From: Candidatus Tumulicola sp.
GTDB lineage: Bacteria > Vulcanimicrobiota > Vulcanimicrobiia > Vulcanimicrobiales > Vulcanimicrobiaceae
Direction of reading: 5' to 3'
Assembly: GCA_036490475.1 (NCBI GenBank)
Contig: DASXDT010000006.1
Location: forward strand, 1,178,001-1,242,000
DNA length: 64,000 nt
Below are positions 40,594 to 49,285 of the stretch, piece after piece. Position 1 is the stretch's first letter. Each line of letters starts with the position of its first letter. The translations under genes and the position numbers were made by a program. The notes below the pieces were generated by a model. It was not told where the DNA came from. It worked only from the letters and a program-made list of their open reading frames with translations, and searched no databases.

Positions 40594-41247
40594 TTGCCTT
40601 TGAGCAACCTCTTGCGACGTCTAGGGGGCTTCGGCTTGCTGATCGCGTCGTTCGTGCTCGCGTTCTTGGTGATTCGCTATCAGCCGATGGTCGAGCACGA
40701 GATTCGCGTGCTGGGACCGCTGGCCTATCCGCTCGGGATCGCGATCTTTGCGGTCGTCGCGTCGGCGCCGTTCTCGGTTACCGATGCGCTGGCGATCATG
40801 AACGGCGCGATCTTCGGACCGCTGGGCGGCTCGCTGGTCGACGTCGTCGGGCTGGTTCTGGCAGCCATGCTCGGCTACTGGGTCAATAAGCGGGCCTCGC
40901 ATCTCCTCGACTTGCACGCCTATCTCGACCGCTTACCGGAATGGGTGAAGCGTTTTCCGGTCGGGTCGCCGGCGTTCTTGATCGCCGTCCGCGTTATTCC
41001 GGGTTTCGGTGGAACGGTCGCCACCGCGAGCGCAGCTGCTTTTCGCGTGCCGCTGTGGGTGCACGTTTGGACGATGTGCGCGATCGCGGTACCGATCTGC
41101 GTGTTGCTATCGATCTTCGGCGACGGCGTCACGATTTGGGTGCACGGTGTGACGCACCGAGTCGATTTGTTTACACAACATTATTGTCACACGCACCATT
41201 GTCCCCACATGCATTTTCATCGAGAAAGGGTGAGACCGACGCCGTGA
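40594..41247 (+). CDS. VTT/TVP38-family membrane protein with His-rich tail
   Basis: This 217-residue protein begins at TTG, six bases from the divergent VKOR start. It has the VTT (DedA/TMEM64) core: APFSVTDALAIMNGAIFGPLGGSLVDVVG, GYWVNKRASH and AFLIAVRVIPGFGGTVATASA. Such proteins scramble or flip lipids. Unusually the C-terminus ends in a His/Cys cluster (TQHYCHTHHCPHMHFHRE), likely to bind metal. It overlaps the RNase D gene by GTGA. The exact start is uncertain. Confidence 0.8.
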   Translation: MPLSNLLRRLGGFGLLIASFVLAFLVIRYQPMVEHEIRVLGPLAYPLGIAIFAVVASAPFSVTDALAIMNGAIFGPLGGSLVDVVGLVLAAMLGYWVNKRASHLLDLHAYLDRLPEWVKRFPVGSPAFLIAVRVIPGFGGTVATASAAAFRVPLWVHVWTMCAIAVPICVLLSIFGDGVTIWVHGVTHRVDLFTQHYCHTHHCPHMHFHRERVRPTP

Positions 41248-42434
41248 GCGCACCAGTCATCGTCGACGATGCGGCCGGTTTAGCCGCCCTGTGTAGCCGC
41301 ATCGAATCGGCCGGTCGCGTCGCGCTCGACACAGAGTTTCACGCCGAACGCAGCTATGCGCCGCGCCTCATGGTGGTACAGTGCGCCTTCGACGATGGCG
41401 TAGCGATCGTCGATCCGTTGGCGCTGGGGGATTTGCGTCCACTAGCAGAGGCGTTCGCGCGAACCGCGGTGATCGGCCACGCGCTGTCGTCGGACATCAA
41501 AATCTTTGCCGATCGCTTCGGCGAGGTTCCCTCGGATGTGTTCGATACGCAAATCGCGGCCGCGTTTCTCGGATACGGAATGCAGATATCGTTGGCCGAT
41601 CTGGTTCGCGACTTGCGCGGCATCCGGTTGGCGAAGTCGCAGACCGTCAGCGATTGGTCGTCTCGTCCGTTTTCGCCGCGCCAGGTTGAGTATTTGGTCG
41701 ACGACGTCGTGCATCTGCTGCCGATGCGCGACGAGTTGGCCGAACGATTGCAAACGGCCGGTCGCTACGAATGGGCGATGGACGAGTGCGCGGAGCTGGG
41801 CGACATGAACCGCTATCGGGTCGACGAACGCCGCGCGTATCTGCGCATTCCCGGCGCGACCCGAATGAATCGCCGCGAGCTGGCGATTCTTAACGAGATA
41901 GTGAAGCTACGCGACGGCATCGCCCGCGATCGAGACGTCCCGCCAAAATACATCATTCCCGACGACGTGGTCGGTGGGCTGGCGACGTTGCGGCCGAAAC
42001 GCGTCGAGGAATTGAGTCAGTTGCGGCGCCTGGATGCCGGCGTGCGCCGCCAGCTTGGCGAGGCGATCATCAAGGGCGTCGCCCGTGCGGAGTCGCTCGA
42101 CGAATCCGAGCTGCCGGAGCGGCCCAAGCGGCCGTTGGGCCCGGCGCGCGATACGTTAGCCGCACTGATGGCAGTCGCCGTTGGCGAGATCGCCCGGCGC
42201 CAAGACGTTCCGGCCAATTTACTCGTGCCGCGCAGCGTTCTCGAACGGATCGCGCGCGAAGTTCCGCCCGACCGCGAATCGCTCGAGAGCTCGCTGGAAC
42301 TGCGCCCGTGGCGTCTGGCACTCTTGGTCGATCCTCTCTGGCGGCTGCTTTCCGGCGAAGCATCGCTAACGGTCGAAGGCTACGCCGAAGGAAATCCCAA
42401 AATACGCTTCACCCATGAACCGTCATCTGGATAG
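41244..42434 (+). CDS. rnd: Ribonuclease D
   Basis: This 396-residue DEDDy exonuclease has the acidic set in [27 protein letters not shown] and [15 protein letters not shown] (Tyr and Asp), followed by an HRDC domain ([19 protein letters not shown]) and a second HRDC-like region ([23 protein letters not shown]). It trims tRNA and other RNA 3' ends. Start GTG at 41244 overlaps the VTT stop. Its end overlaps aconitase by 20 bases. Confidence 0.93.
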   Translation: MSAPVIVDDAAGLAALCSRIESAGRVALDTEFHAERSYAPRLMVVQCAFDDGVAIVDPLALGDLRPLAEAFARTAVIGHALSSDIKIFADRFGEVPSDVFDTQIAAAFLGYGMQISLADLVRDLRGIRLAKSQTVSDWSSRPFSPRQVEYLVDDVVHLLPMRDELAERLQTAGRYEWAMDECAELGDMNRYRVDERRAYLRIPGATRMNRRELAILNEIVKLRDGIARDRDVPPKYIIPDDVVGGLATLRPKRVEELSQLRRLDAGVRRQLGEAIIKGVARAESLDESELPERPKRPLGPARDTLAALMAVAVGEIARRQDVPANLLVPRSVLERIAREVPPDRESLESSLELRPWRLALLVDPLWRLLSGEASLTVEGYAEGNPKIRFTHEPSSG

Positions 42435-45162
42435 CTTTAACGCGCTCGATACGCTCGCCGTCGGCGACCGCACGTATCGCTACTTTCGTCTGAATGCGCT
42501 GGAGCGCGCCGGCGTGGCTCGACTCGACCGCCTGCCGTACTCGATCAGGATCTTGCTCGAAAACTTGCTGCGCTTCGAGGACGGCCGGTCGGTAACGAAA
42601 GCGGATATCGAGGCCCTGGCGTCGTGGCAACCGGTTCGTAAAGGCGAAAAAGAAATCGCGTTCCGGCCCGCGCGCGTGCTGCTGCAAGATTTCACCGGCG
42701 TTCCGTGCGTGGTCGATCTCGCAGCCATGCGCGACGCTATGGCCGACATGGGTGGCCGTCCGGCCGTCATCAATCCGCTTCAGCCGGTCGAACTCGTGGT
42801 CGATCACTCGGTGCAGGTCGACTATTTCGGATCGAACGAAGCGCTAGCCAAAAACGCCGAGTTAGAGTTCGAACGCAATCACGAACGCTACGCATTTTTA
42901 AAGTGGGGGCAGTCGGCGCTCGACGGGTTCCGCGCGGTACCGCCCGATACCGGGATCGTGCATCAAGTCAACATCGAATTCTTAGCGCGCGTTGTCTTCG
43001 GATTCGACGATACCTCGAACGAGCCGCTGGCATATCCCGACACGGCCGTCGGAACCGACTCGCACACCACCATGGTCGACGGATTGGGCGTGTTGGCGTG
43101 GGGCGTCGGCGGAATCGAAGCCGAAGCCGCAATGCTCGGACAGCCAATCACGATGTTAATTCCCGACGTCGTCGGCGTGCGGCTCGACGGCCGTCTGCGC
43201 GAAGGCGTCACCGCAACCGACTTAGTGCTGACGGTCACCGAAATGCTTCGCAAGCGCGGCGTCGTCGGTGCGTTTGTGGAATTTTTCGGACGCGGGCTTT
43301 CCGGATTGCCGGTAGCCGATCGTACGACGCTGGGCAACATGTCGCCGGAATTTGGTTCGACCGTCGCAATGTTTGCGATCGACGATCGCACGCTCGAGTA
43401 TCTACGTTTGACGGGCCGCAAACCCGAACACATCGCGCTGGTCGAAGCATACGCAAAGGCACAAGGGTTGTTCCGCACCGACGAAACGCCCGATCCGGAG
43501 TTTAGCGAAGTGCTCGAACTCGATCTCTCGTCGGTCGAGCCGAGTTTGGCCGGTCCGCGCCGTCCGCAAGATCGCGTCGCGCTGGCCGCCGTTCCGCAGT
43601 CGTTTCAAACCGCGATGGAAGGCTGGCAGGCCGCGCGCGAACCCGCCGGCGGGGCGGTGGGACGCTTCGAAAGCGAAGGCGGCGGCGGTACGGCGACGAT
43701 CGCCGAAACTGCAAAGGACGTTTCCGACGGCTCGGTCGTGATCGCGGCGATTACCAGTTGCACGAATACGTCGAACCCGTCGGTGCTGATCGCTGCCGGA
43801 TTGTTGGCACGCAACGCCGTCGCACGCGGATTGAAAACTGCACCGTGGGTGAAGACCTCGCTCGCACCCGGATCGAAAGTCGTCACCGATTACTTAGCAA
43901 AGTCCGATCTACAGAATTCGCTCGACGCGCTGGGGTTTAACGTCGTCGGCTACGGTTGCACCACGTGCATCGGTAACTCCGGTCCGTTGCCGCCCGACGT
44001 CGCCGAAACGGTTGCCGAACAACAATTGATTGTGGCAGCCGTTCTGTCGGGCAATCGCAACTTCGAGGGCCGCATTCATCCGCAAGTGCACGCCAACTAT
44101 TTGGCGTCGCCTCCGCTGGTCGTCGCATACGCGCTGGCTGGGCGGATCGATGTGGATCTCACCTCCGAACCGCTCGGTCTCGACAGCGCCGGCATACCGG
44201 TGTATTTAAAAGACGTGTGGCCGAGCGACGACGAGGTCGCCAAGACAATCGCGGGCTGCATCGACCCCGAAATGTTCGAATCGCAATACGCCGACGCGTT
44301 TCGCGGCGACGACAACTGGGCCAAGTTGATCGTGCCGAAAACCGAGCGCTACGCCTGGGATCCGAAATCGGAATACGTGAAGAAACCGCCGTATTTCGAC
44401 GGCATGCCGGAGCGTCCGCAACCGACGACCGATATTTCGGGCGCGCGAGCGTTGGCGATGCTGGGCGATTCGGTAACGACCGACCACATATCACCGGCCG
44501 GTAATATTGCGCGTACCAGTCCGGCCGCCAAGTATCTCATGGAGCACGGCATCGAGCCGAAAGACTTCAACTCGTACGGCGCGCGCCGCGGCAATCACGA
44601 GGTAATGGTGCGCGGAACCTTTGCCAACGTACGTCTACGTAATCTGTTGGCCCCGGGTACCGAGGGCGGAATCACGCGTCATCTGCCTACCGGTGAAAAG
44701 ATGTCGATCTTCGACGCGGCCGAATTGTATCGCAGCGCAGGCACGCCGCTGATCGTGTTGGCCGGGCGCGAATACGGTTCGGGCTCGTCGCGCGACTGGG
44801 CGGCGAAAGGTCCGTATCTACTCGGCATTCGGGCGGTGATCGCCGAATCGTTCGAGCGCATCCACCGCAGCAATTTAATCGGCATGGGAATTCTGCCCCT
44901 CGAATACACCGGCGGTGCCGACCGCACCACCTACGGACTTACCGGTGAAGAAGTGTACGATATCACTGGAATCGCCGGCGACTTGCAGCACCGTTCGACG
45001 GTCACCGTGACTGCGACCGACCCGCAGAGCGGTAAATCGGTGTCGTTTCAAGCGCGCGTGCGCATCGACACACCCGACGAAGCCGAATACTACCGCAACG
45101 GCGGTATCTTGCAGTACGTGTTGCGCCAGTTGCGCGCCCGGGAGCAATCGACTCCGGCATGA
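42415..45162 (+). CDS. acnA: Aconitate hydratase A
   Basis: This 915-residue aconitase/IRP1-type enzyme interconverts citrate and isocitrate. The [4Fe-4S] ligands are seen in [13 protein letters not shown] and [13 protein letters not shown]. Substrate residues lie in [52 protein letters not shown] and [18 protein letters not shown]. Full length. It starts inside the rnd gene and ends overlapping the TMEM175-like gene (ATGA). Confidence 0.97.
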   Translation: MNRHLDSFNALDTLAVGDRTYRYFRLNALERAGVARLDRLPYSIRILLENLLRFEDGRSVTKADIEALASWQPVRKGEKEIAFRPARVLLQDFTGVPCVVDLAAMRDAMADMGGRPAVINPLQPVELVVDHSVQVDYFGSNEALAKNAELEFERNHERYAFLKWGQSALDGFRAVPPDTGIVHQVNIEFLARVVFGFDDTSNEPLAYPDTAVGTDSHTTMVDGLGVLAWGVGGIEAEAAMLGQPITMLIPDVVGVRLDGRLREGVTATDLVLTVTEMLRKRGVVGAFVEFFGRGLSGLPVADRTTLGNMSPEFGSTVAMFAIDDRTLEYLRLTGRKPEHIALVEAYAKAQGLFRTDETPDPEFSEVLELDLSSVEPSLAGPRRPQDRVALAAVPQSFQTAMEGWQAAREPAGGAVGRFESEGGGGTATIAETAKDVSDGSVVIAAITSCTNTSNPSVLIAAGLLARNAVARGLKTAPWVKTSLAPGSKVVTDYLAKSDLQNSLDALGFNVVGYGCTTCIGNSGPLPPDVAETVAEQQLIVAAVLSGNRNFEGRIHPQVHANYLASPPLVVAYALAGRIDVDLTSEPLGLDSAGIPVYLKDVWPSDDEVAKTIAGCIDPEMFESQYADAFRGDDNWAKLIVPKTERYAWDPKSEYVKKPPYFDGMPERPQPTTDISGARALAMLGDSVTTDHISPAGNIARTSPAAKYLMEHGIEPKDFNSYGARRGNHEVMVRGTFANVRLRNLLAPGTEGGITRHLPTGEKMSIFDAAELYRSAGTPLIVLAGREYGSGSSRDWAAKGPYLLGIRAVIAESFERIHRSNLIGMGILPLEYTGGADRTTYGLTGEEVYDITGIAGDLQHRSTVTVTATDPQSGKSVSFQARVRIDTPDEAEYYRNGGILQYVLRQLRAREQSTPA

Positions 45163-45809
45163 TTCCGAAGGACTCGACGGTCGGAGCGGACGCCGAACGG
45201 ACGCTCCACCGGCTCGAGGCCTTTTCCGACATCGTTATCGGATTTTGCATCGCGGAGATGGGCATCAACCTGCTCGTGCCGCAGCACGCGTCCGACGTGC
45301 GCACGATCGAGACCGGCACGATTGGGTTCGCGGTTTCGTTCGTGCTCATCTCGTTAGTATGGTGGTTGCATCAACGCATCTTCCGTACGTTTTTCGTTCT
45401 GACGCGGTTTACGTTGGTGCTAAACTTCACGTTGCTCGGCAGCCTCGTGTTGATGGTCTACTTCCAGCAAGTCGCTTTGCACTTTATCGGCATCAGCAGC
45501 GATCCGGCGAACGCGGTGCGGTTGTGGATGGCGAGTTACGGAGTGGTATACGGTCTGCTTGGTGCGATGCTTTGGATCGGCGTGCGTGCGCGTTGGACGA
45601 CGTTAGCGGACGCGAACCTACGATGGGGAGTACAGCGCGCATCGGTTCTCACGTTCGGTGCGGCAATGTTCTTTGTGGCCGCCGCATGGTACTCCGATCT
45701 GCGAGGCAACGTCGTCTTTATCGTGGCGGTGCTCACGGTGATGTCCTTGCGCCTGCTAGTCCCAAAAATAGCGAATCGCGTCATAGCAACGCGCGCAAAG
45801 CAAGGGTAG
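45159..45809 (+). CDS. TMEM175-like (DUF1211) membrane channel protein
   Basis: This 216-residue protein has six hydrophobic helices. The first carries [22 protein letters not shown], the RxxxFSD signature of TMEM175 potassium channels. In characterised members the following residues form the leucine/isoleucine gate; here [10 protein letters not shown] replaces the usual GVFAIAITLL, so conduction properties may differ. It starts in the aconitase stop (ATGA). Confidence 0.8.
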   Translation: MIPKDSTVGADAERTLHRLEAFSDIVIGFCIAEMGINLLVPQHASDVRTIETGTIGFAVSFVLISLVWWLHQRIFRTFFVLTRFTLVLNFTLLGSLVLMVYFQQVALHFIGISSDPANAVRLWMASYGVVYGLLGAMLWIGVRARWTTLADANLRWGVQRASVLTFGAAMFFVAAAWYSDLRGNVVFIVAVLTVMSLRLLVPKIANRVIATRAKQG

Positions 45810-45885
45810 CGCACAAGGCCTGAAGTGGTAGCCCGATAAAGAAGTTTTTCTCAACGATCGTTTCAACGTTCAAGGGAGTTACGTC
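45810..45885 (+). promoter_or_regulatory. Leader of the paralogous lipoprotein pair
   Basis: This gap between the channel gene and the first lipoprotein contains AAGGGAG seven bases before the ATG at 45886 and a T-rich stretch (GAAGTTTTTCTCAACG). I see no hairpin terminator for the upstream gene. Confidence 0.3.
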
Positions 45886-46923
45886 ATGAACACGACTGGT
45901 TTTGTTAGATACTCGAGTGCCCTCGTTGCACTGGCGGTATGCTCGGCGTGCAGCGGTGCGGGCTCCGGTTCGGCGGTCGCGCCATCGAACGCCGCACCCA
46001 GCGTCCAATACAAAGGCGGGACGGCATTTGTCAATGGACGTCCGGTGACGGCCGCACGCCCGAATCTCAACGCGCCGGCGCACTATCCGGAGATTATCCT
46101 GGATCCGACCGCGAAAGCGAAGACGAAGAATTTCGACTATATCATCAACAATTACGGCAGCTATGCCAGCGTCTTCAACTATCCGAAGAGCATCAAGCAA
46201 ATCGCAACGGTTACCAATGTCGGCGGCCAGGGGTGCACGAACGTGCTGAACGGTTACGGCAAGAAGATTGTGTGGATCATCGCCGCGTACGATCAAATCA
46301 GCGAGTATAACGCTCCGGACAAACTGGTCAGATCGCTCTCGGTAGACCCAAATAGCTTCCCATCGAGCTGCGCCATGAATACCGATGGCGATCTTGCCGT
46401 CGGAATATTGGCCGGCACGAACTCCGGCTCTATGGTGATCTTCAAAGAAGCCACCGGCACCGGCACGGTGATCAAAACGCCGCTCAGCGAAGAATTTTTC
46501 GATGGGTACGACAACAAGGGGAACCTGTTCTTTGATGGTTATGGATCGCCGCCCAGCTATAACTTCGCGATCGCAGAGCTTCCGAAAGGTAGCAAGGCGG
46601 CCAAATTGATTACGCTTAGCAATACGATCCAGTTTCCGGGGTCGGTTCAATGGGATGGAACGTACCTTACGGTCTTCGATCAGCTCGCGAACAATCTGTA
46701 CCGCTATACGATCAAGGGATCGAAGGGTATCTTGCACGACACGATATCGTTCACGGGCGTCAGCGATTGTGCGCAGACCTGGATCGCCGGCGACGTCGTC
46801 TATTGCGGCGACGCGGGCCTCGACGATGGTGAAGTGTTGAACTACCCGGCCGGCGGTTCGCCGATCGCGGTATTCACCGGCAACTTCGACTTGCCGCTCG
46901 GCACGGTAGCGACCGCGAAATAA
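45886..46923 (+). CDS. Secreted lipoprotein, beta-propeller-like, first of tandem pair
   Basis: This 345-residue protein has a lipoprotein signal (SSALVALAVCSAC) and a long beta-rich domain with repeated Gly-Asp/Asn turns, e.g. YIINNYGSYASVF, TNVGGQGCTN, NGYGKKIVWI and GSVQWDGTYLTVFDQ. Paired cysteines sit in QGCTN, SSCAMN, SDCAQTW and VVYCGDA. The layout suggests a propeller of NHL/SMP type exposed outside the cell. No catalytic motif is seen. A 342-residue paralogue follows 12 bases later. Confidence 0.65.
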   Translation: MNTTGFVRYSSALVALAVCSACSGAGSGSAVAPSNAAPSVQYKGGTAFVNGRPVTAARPNLNAPAHYPEIILDPTAKAKTKNFDYIINNYGSYASVFNYPKSIKQIATVTNVGGQGCTNVLNGYGKKIVWIIAAYDQISEYNAPDKLVRSLSVDPNSFPSSCAMNTDGDLAVGILAGTNSGSMVIFKEATGTGTVIKTPLSEEFFDGYDNKGNLFFDGYGSPPSYNFAIAELPKGSKAAKLITLSNTIQFPGSVQWDGTYLTVFDQLANNLYRYTIKGSKGILHDTISFTGVSDCAQTWIAGDVVYCGDAGLDDGEVLNYPAGGSPIAVFTGNFDLPLGTVATAK

Positions 46924-46935
46924 AGGGGTATTGCG

Positions 46936-47964
46936 GTGAATACGCTCGGCTTCGTTAAAACTCTCGGCGCCTGCGTCGTTGTCGCCGTGTGCTCGGCGTG
47001 CAGCGGCGGAGGTAACGCGTCGTTCGTTGCGCCGTCGAGTGTTTTGCCGGGCGTTCAATATACGGGCGGAATGGCATTGGTAAACGGGCGGCCGGTAACG
47101 GCCGCCCGTCCGAGAGCTGGCGCGCCGGCCAATTATTTGGAAACGCCTCTCGGCCCGCTTACGAGTGCGGGCGCAAAGAATCTTGAATACATCATCAACA
47201 ATTACGGGAGCTACGCGAGCGTCTTCGACTATCCGGCGAGCGTCGAACAGGTCGGCACGGTTACGAACGTCGGCGGCCAAGGATGTACGAATGCTCTGAA
47301 CGGCTACGGCAAGAAGATCGTTTGGATCGTTGCCGGCTACAACCAGATCGACGAATACAAGGTCAAGGATACACTGGTCAGATCGCTCTCCGTCGACTCG
47401 GACAGTTTTCCATCGAGCTGTGCCATGAATTCCGCCGGCGATCTGGCTGTCGGAATCTTGCAAGGGACGAATAGCGGCGATATGGTGATATTCAAGCACG
47501 CCCGGGGTTCCGGTACCGTTATTCCCACACCGTTACACAAAGAATATTTCGACGGCTACGATGATAAGGGCAATCTGTTCTTCGACGGTTACGACGATAA
47601 CTATGCCATCACGCTCGCGGAGATTCCCAAAGGCAGCAACACAGCGATTAGGATCGCGTTTACCGACACGATATACTTTCCCGGTTCCGTGCAGTGGGAT
47701 GGAAAGTATCTAGCCGTCACCGATCAAGGGGATAGCACGATCCACCGGTATTCCATTCAGGGAACGAAGGCGACGCTCGAAAGCTTGACCACGCTCGTAG
47801 GCGCCGGTGACTGCGCGCAGACCTGGATTGCGACGGGTGTCGTCTACTGCGCGGATGCGTATGCCGACGCCGGTGAGGTATTCAAATATCCGGGTGGTTC
47901 GGAATTGGCAGCCCTGTCGGGCAACTTCGACACGCCGCTCGGAACGGTAGCGGCGCAAAAGTGA
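46936..47964 (+). CDS. Secreted lipoprotein, beta-propeller-like, second of tandem pair
   Basis: This 342-residue paralogue of the preceding gene starts at GTG. It keeps the signal (VVAVCSACSGGG), NNYGSYASVF, TNVGGQGCTN, NGYGKKIVWI, LVRSLSVD, FPSSCAMN, GSVQWDGKYLAV and GDCAQTW. Many loops between these blocks differ, so the copies have diverged. It ends 12 bases from the convergent aceF stop. The two are likely co-transcribed. Confidence 0.65.
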   Translation: MNTLGFVKTLGACVVVAVCSACSGGGNASFVAPSSVLPGVQYTGGMALVNGRPVTAARPRAGAPANYLETPLGPLTSAGAKNLEYIINNYGSYASVFDYPASVEQVGTVTNVGGQGCTNALNGYGKKIVWIVAGYNQIDEYKVKDTLVRSLSVDSDSFPSSCAMNSAGDLAVGILQGTNSGDMVIFKHARGSGTVIPTPLHKEYFDGYDDKGNLFFDGYDDNYAITLAEIPKGSNTAIRIAFTDTIYFPGSVQWDGKYLAVTDQGDSTIHRYSIQGTKATLESLTTLVGAGDCAQTWIATGVVYCADAYADAGEVFKYPGGSELAALSGNFDTPLGTVAAQK

Positions 47965-47976
47965 CTTCGCGGCAGA

Positions 47977-49272
47977 CTACAGCGCGACGCGCTTAAAGTC
48001 GCCGAGTAACGACGACATATAGGCTAAGAAGCGAGCCGCGCCGGCACCGTCGATCACGCGGTGATCGTAACTTACGCTGATCGGTAGCATCGTGCGCGGT
48101 TCGAACTCCTCGCCGTTCCAAATCGGTTCGACCGAAGTGCGCACCGCGCCGAGAATCGCCACTTCCGGCGCGTTTACAATTTGCGTGAACGCCGTGCCGC
48201 CGATTCCGCCGATCGACGAAATCGTAAACGTTCCGCCCTGCATGTCGCTGAGTCCGAGCTTGCCGTCGCGCGCCTTGGCCGCGAGTTCTGCCGTCTCACG
48301 CGCGATGTCGACCAGGCCCTTCGAATCCGCGCCTTTGAGGACGGGCACGACCAATCCGTTGGGCGTGTCGGCCGCGAAGCCGATGTTGTAGTACCGTTTG
48401 CGCACCAGGTCGTCGCCGTCGAGCGACGCGTTGAAATCGGGAAAGCGTTTGAGCGCTGCTACCGAGGCGACGATCAGAAACGCGAGCATCGTGAGTTTCG
48501 AGCCGCCCGATTTGGCCTGTTCGGCATTGATTTGCGCGCGGAACTCTTCGATATCGGTGACGTCGGCGCGATCGTAGTTGGTAATATGCGGAACCGAGAC
48601 CCAATTGCGATGCAAGTTCGGACCCGACAGTTTCTTGATGCGCGAGAGCGGGGCGCGTTCGATCGGGCCGAACTGCGCGAAGTCGATGCGCGGCCAGGGC
48701 GGCAACGAAAGGCCGGCGCCAGTGCCACCTCCGCCACTGCCGCGATTTTGCAGTTGCGTTTTGACGAACGACTGCACGTCTTCGCGCGTGATCCGCCCGC
48801 GCGGTCCGCTGCCGCTCAAGTCATCGAGTAACATACCCAACTCGCGCGCGAACCGGCGAATCGCCGGGCTCGCATGCAACGCTGCACCCGAACGCTGCGC
48901 ACTGGATACGGGTGCTGCCACAGGCGCCGCCGCTTGCGGAGCAGCCGCCGGTACCGGGGCCGGCGCCGGAACCGGAGCGGATGCCGACTGCGGAGCCGCC
49001 GCGGCCGGCGAAGCACCGTTTGCCGACGCGCCGTCGCTCGACAGCGTGATGATCACCGAGCCTTCCGATACCATGTCGCCGACCCGCACTTTAATTTCGC
49101 TGACGACGCCCGCCTCGCTGGACGGAACCTCCATCGACGCCTTTTCGCTTTCGAGTACGACCAGCGGGGCATCCTTGGCGATCGTCTGTCCCGGTTTGAC
49201 CAATACGTCGATGACCGGAACGTCTTTGAATCCGCCGATGTCGGGAACGCGTACGTCGATGGTTGAGCTCAA
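47977..49272 (-). CDS. aceF: Pyruvate dehydrogenase E2 (dihydrolipoamide acetyltransferase)
   Basis: This 431-residue E2 starts at TTG 49272 behind GAAAGGATCAGCG. One N-terminal lipoyl domain (lipoyl Lys44 in ESEKASMEVPSS), an Ala/Pro linker, an E3-binding domain (HASPAIRRFARELGMLL) and the acyltransferase core with the active His in SYDHRVIDGAGAARF follow in order. It hands acetyl groups to CoA. A single lipoyl domain is fewer than in E. coli (three). No E3 gene follows in this window. Confidence 0.93.
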   Translation of the reverse strand: MSSTIDVRVPDIGGFKDVPVIDVLVKPGQTIAKDAPLVVLESEKASMEVPSSEAGVVSEIKVRVGDMVSEGSVIITLSSDGASANGASPAAAAPQSASAPVPAPAPVPAAAPQAAAPVAAPVSSAQRSGAALHASPAIRRFARELGMLLDDLSGSGPRGRITREDVQSFVKTQLQNRGSGGGGTGAGLSLPPWPRIDFAQFGPIERAPLSRIKKLSGPNLHRNWVSVPHITNYDRADVTDIEEFRAQINAEQAKSGGSKLTMLAFLIVASVAALKRFPDFNASLDGDDLVRKRYYNIGFAADTPNGLVVPVLKGADSKGLVDIARETAELAAKARDGKLGLSDMQGGTFTISSIGGIGGTAFTQIVNAPEVAILGAVRTSVEPIWNGEEFEPRTMLPISVSYDHRVIDGAGAARFLAYMSSLLGDFKRVAL

Positions 49273-49285
49273 CGCTGATCCTTTC

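Noticed and set aside
45781-47499. A 572-codon open frame on the minus strand opposite the tandem lipoproteins
   Set aside because: It lies antisense to two genes with signal peptides and conserved paralogous blocks. Its own translation is Arg/Asp-rich without domains, as expected for a shadow of GC-rich coding DNA.
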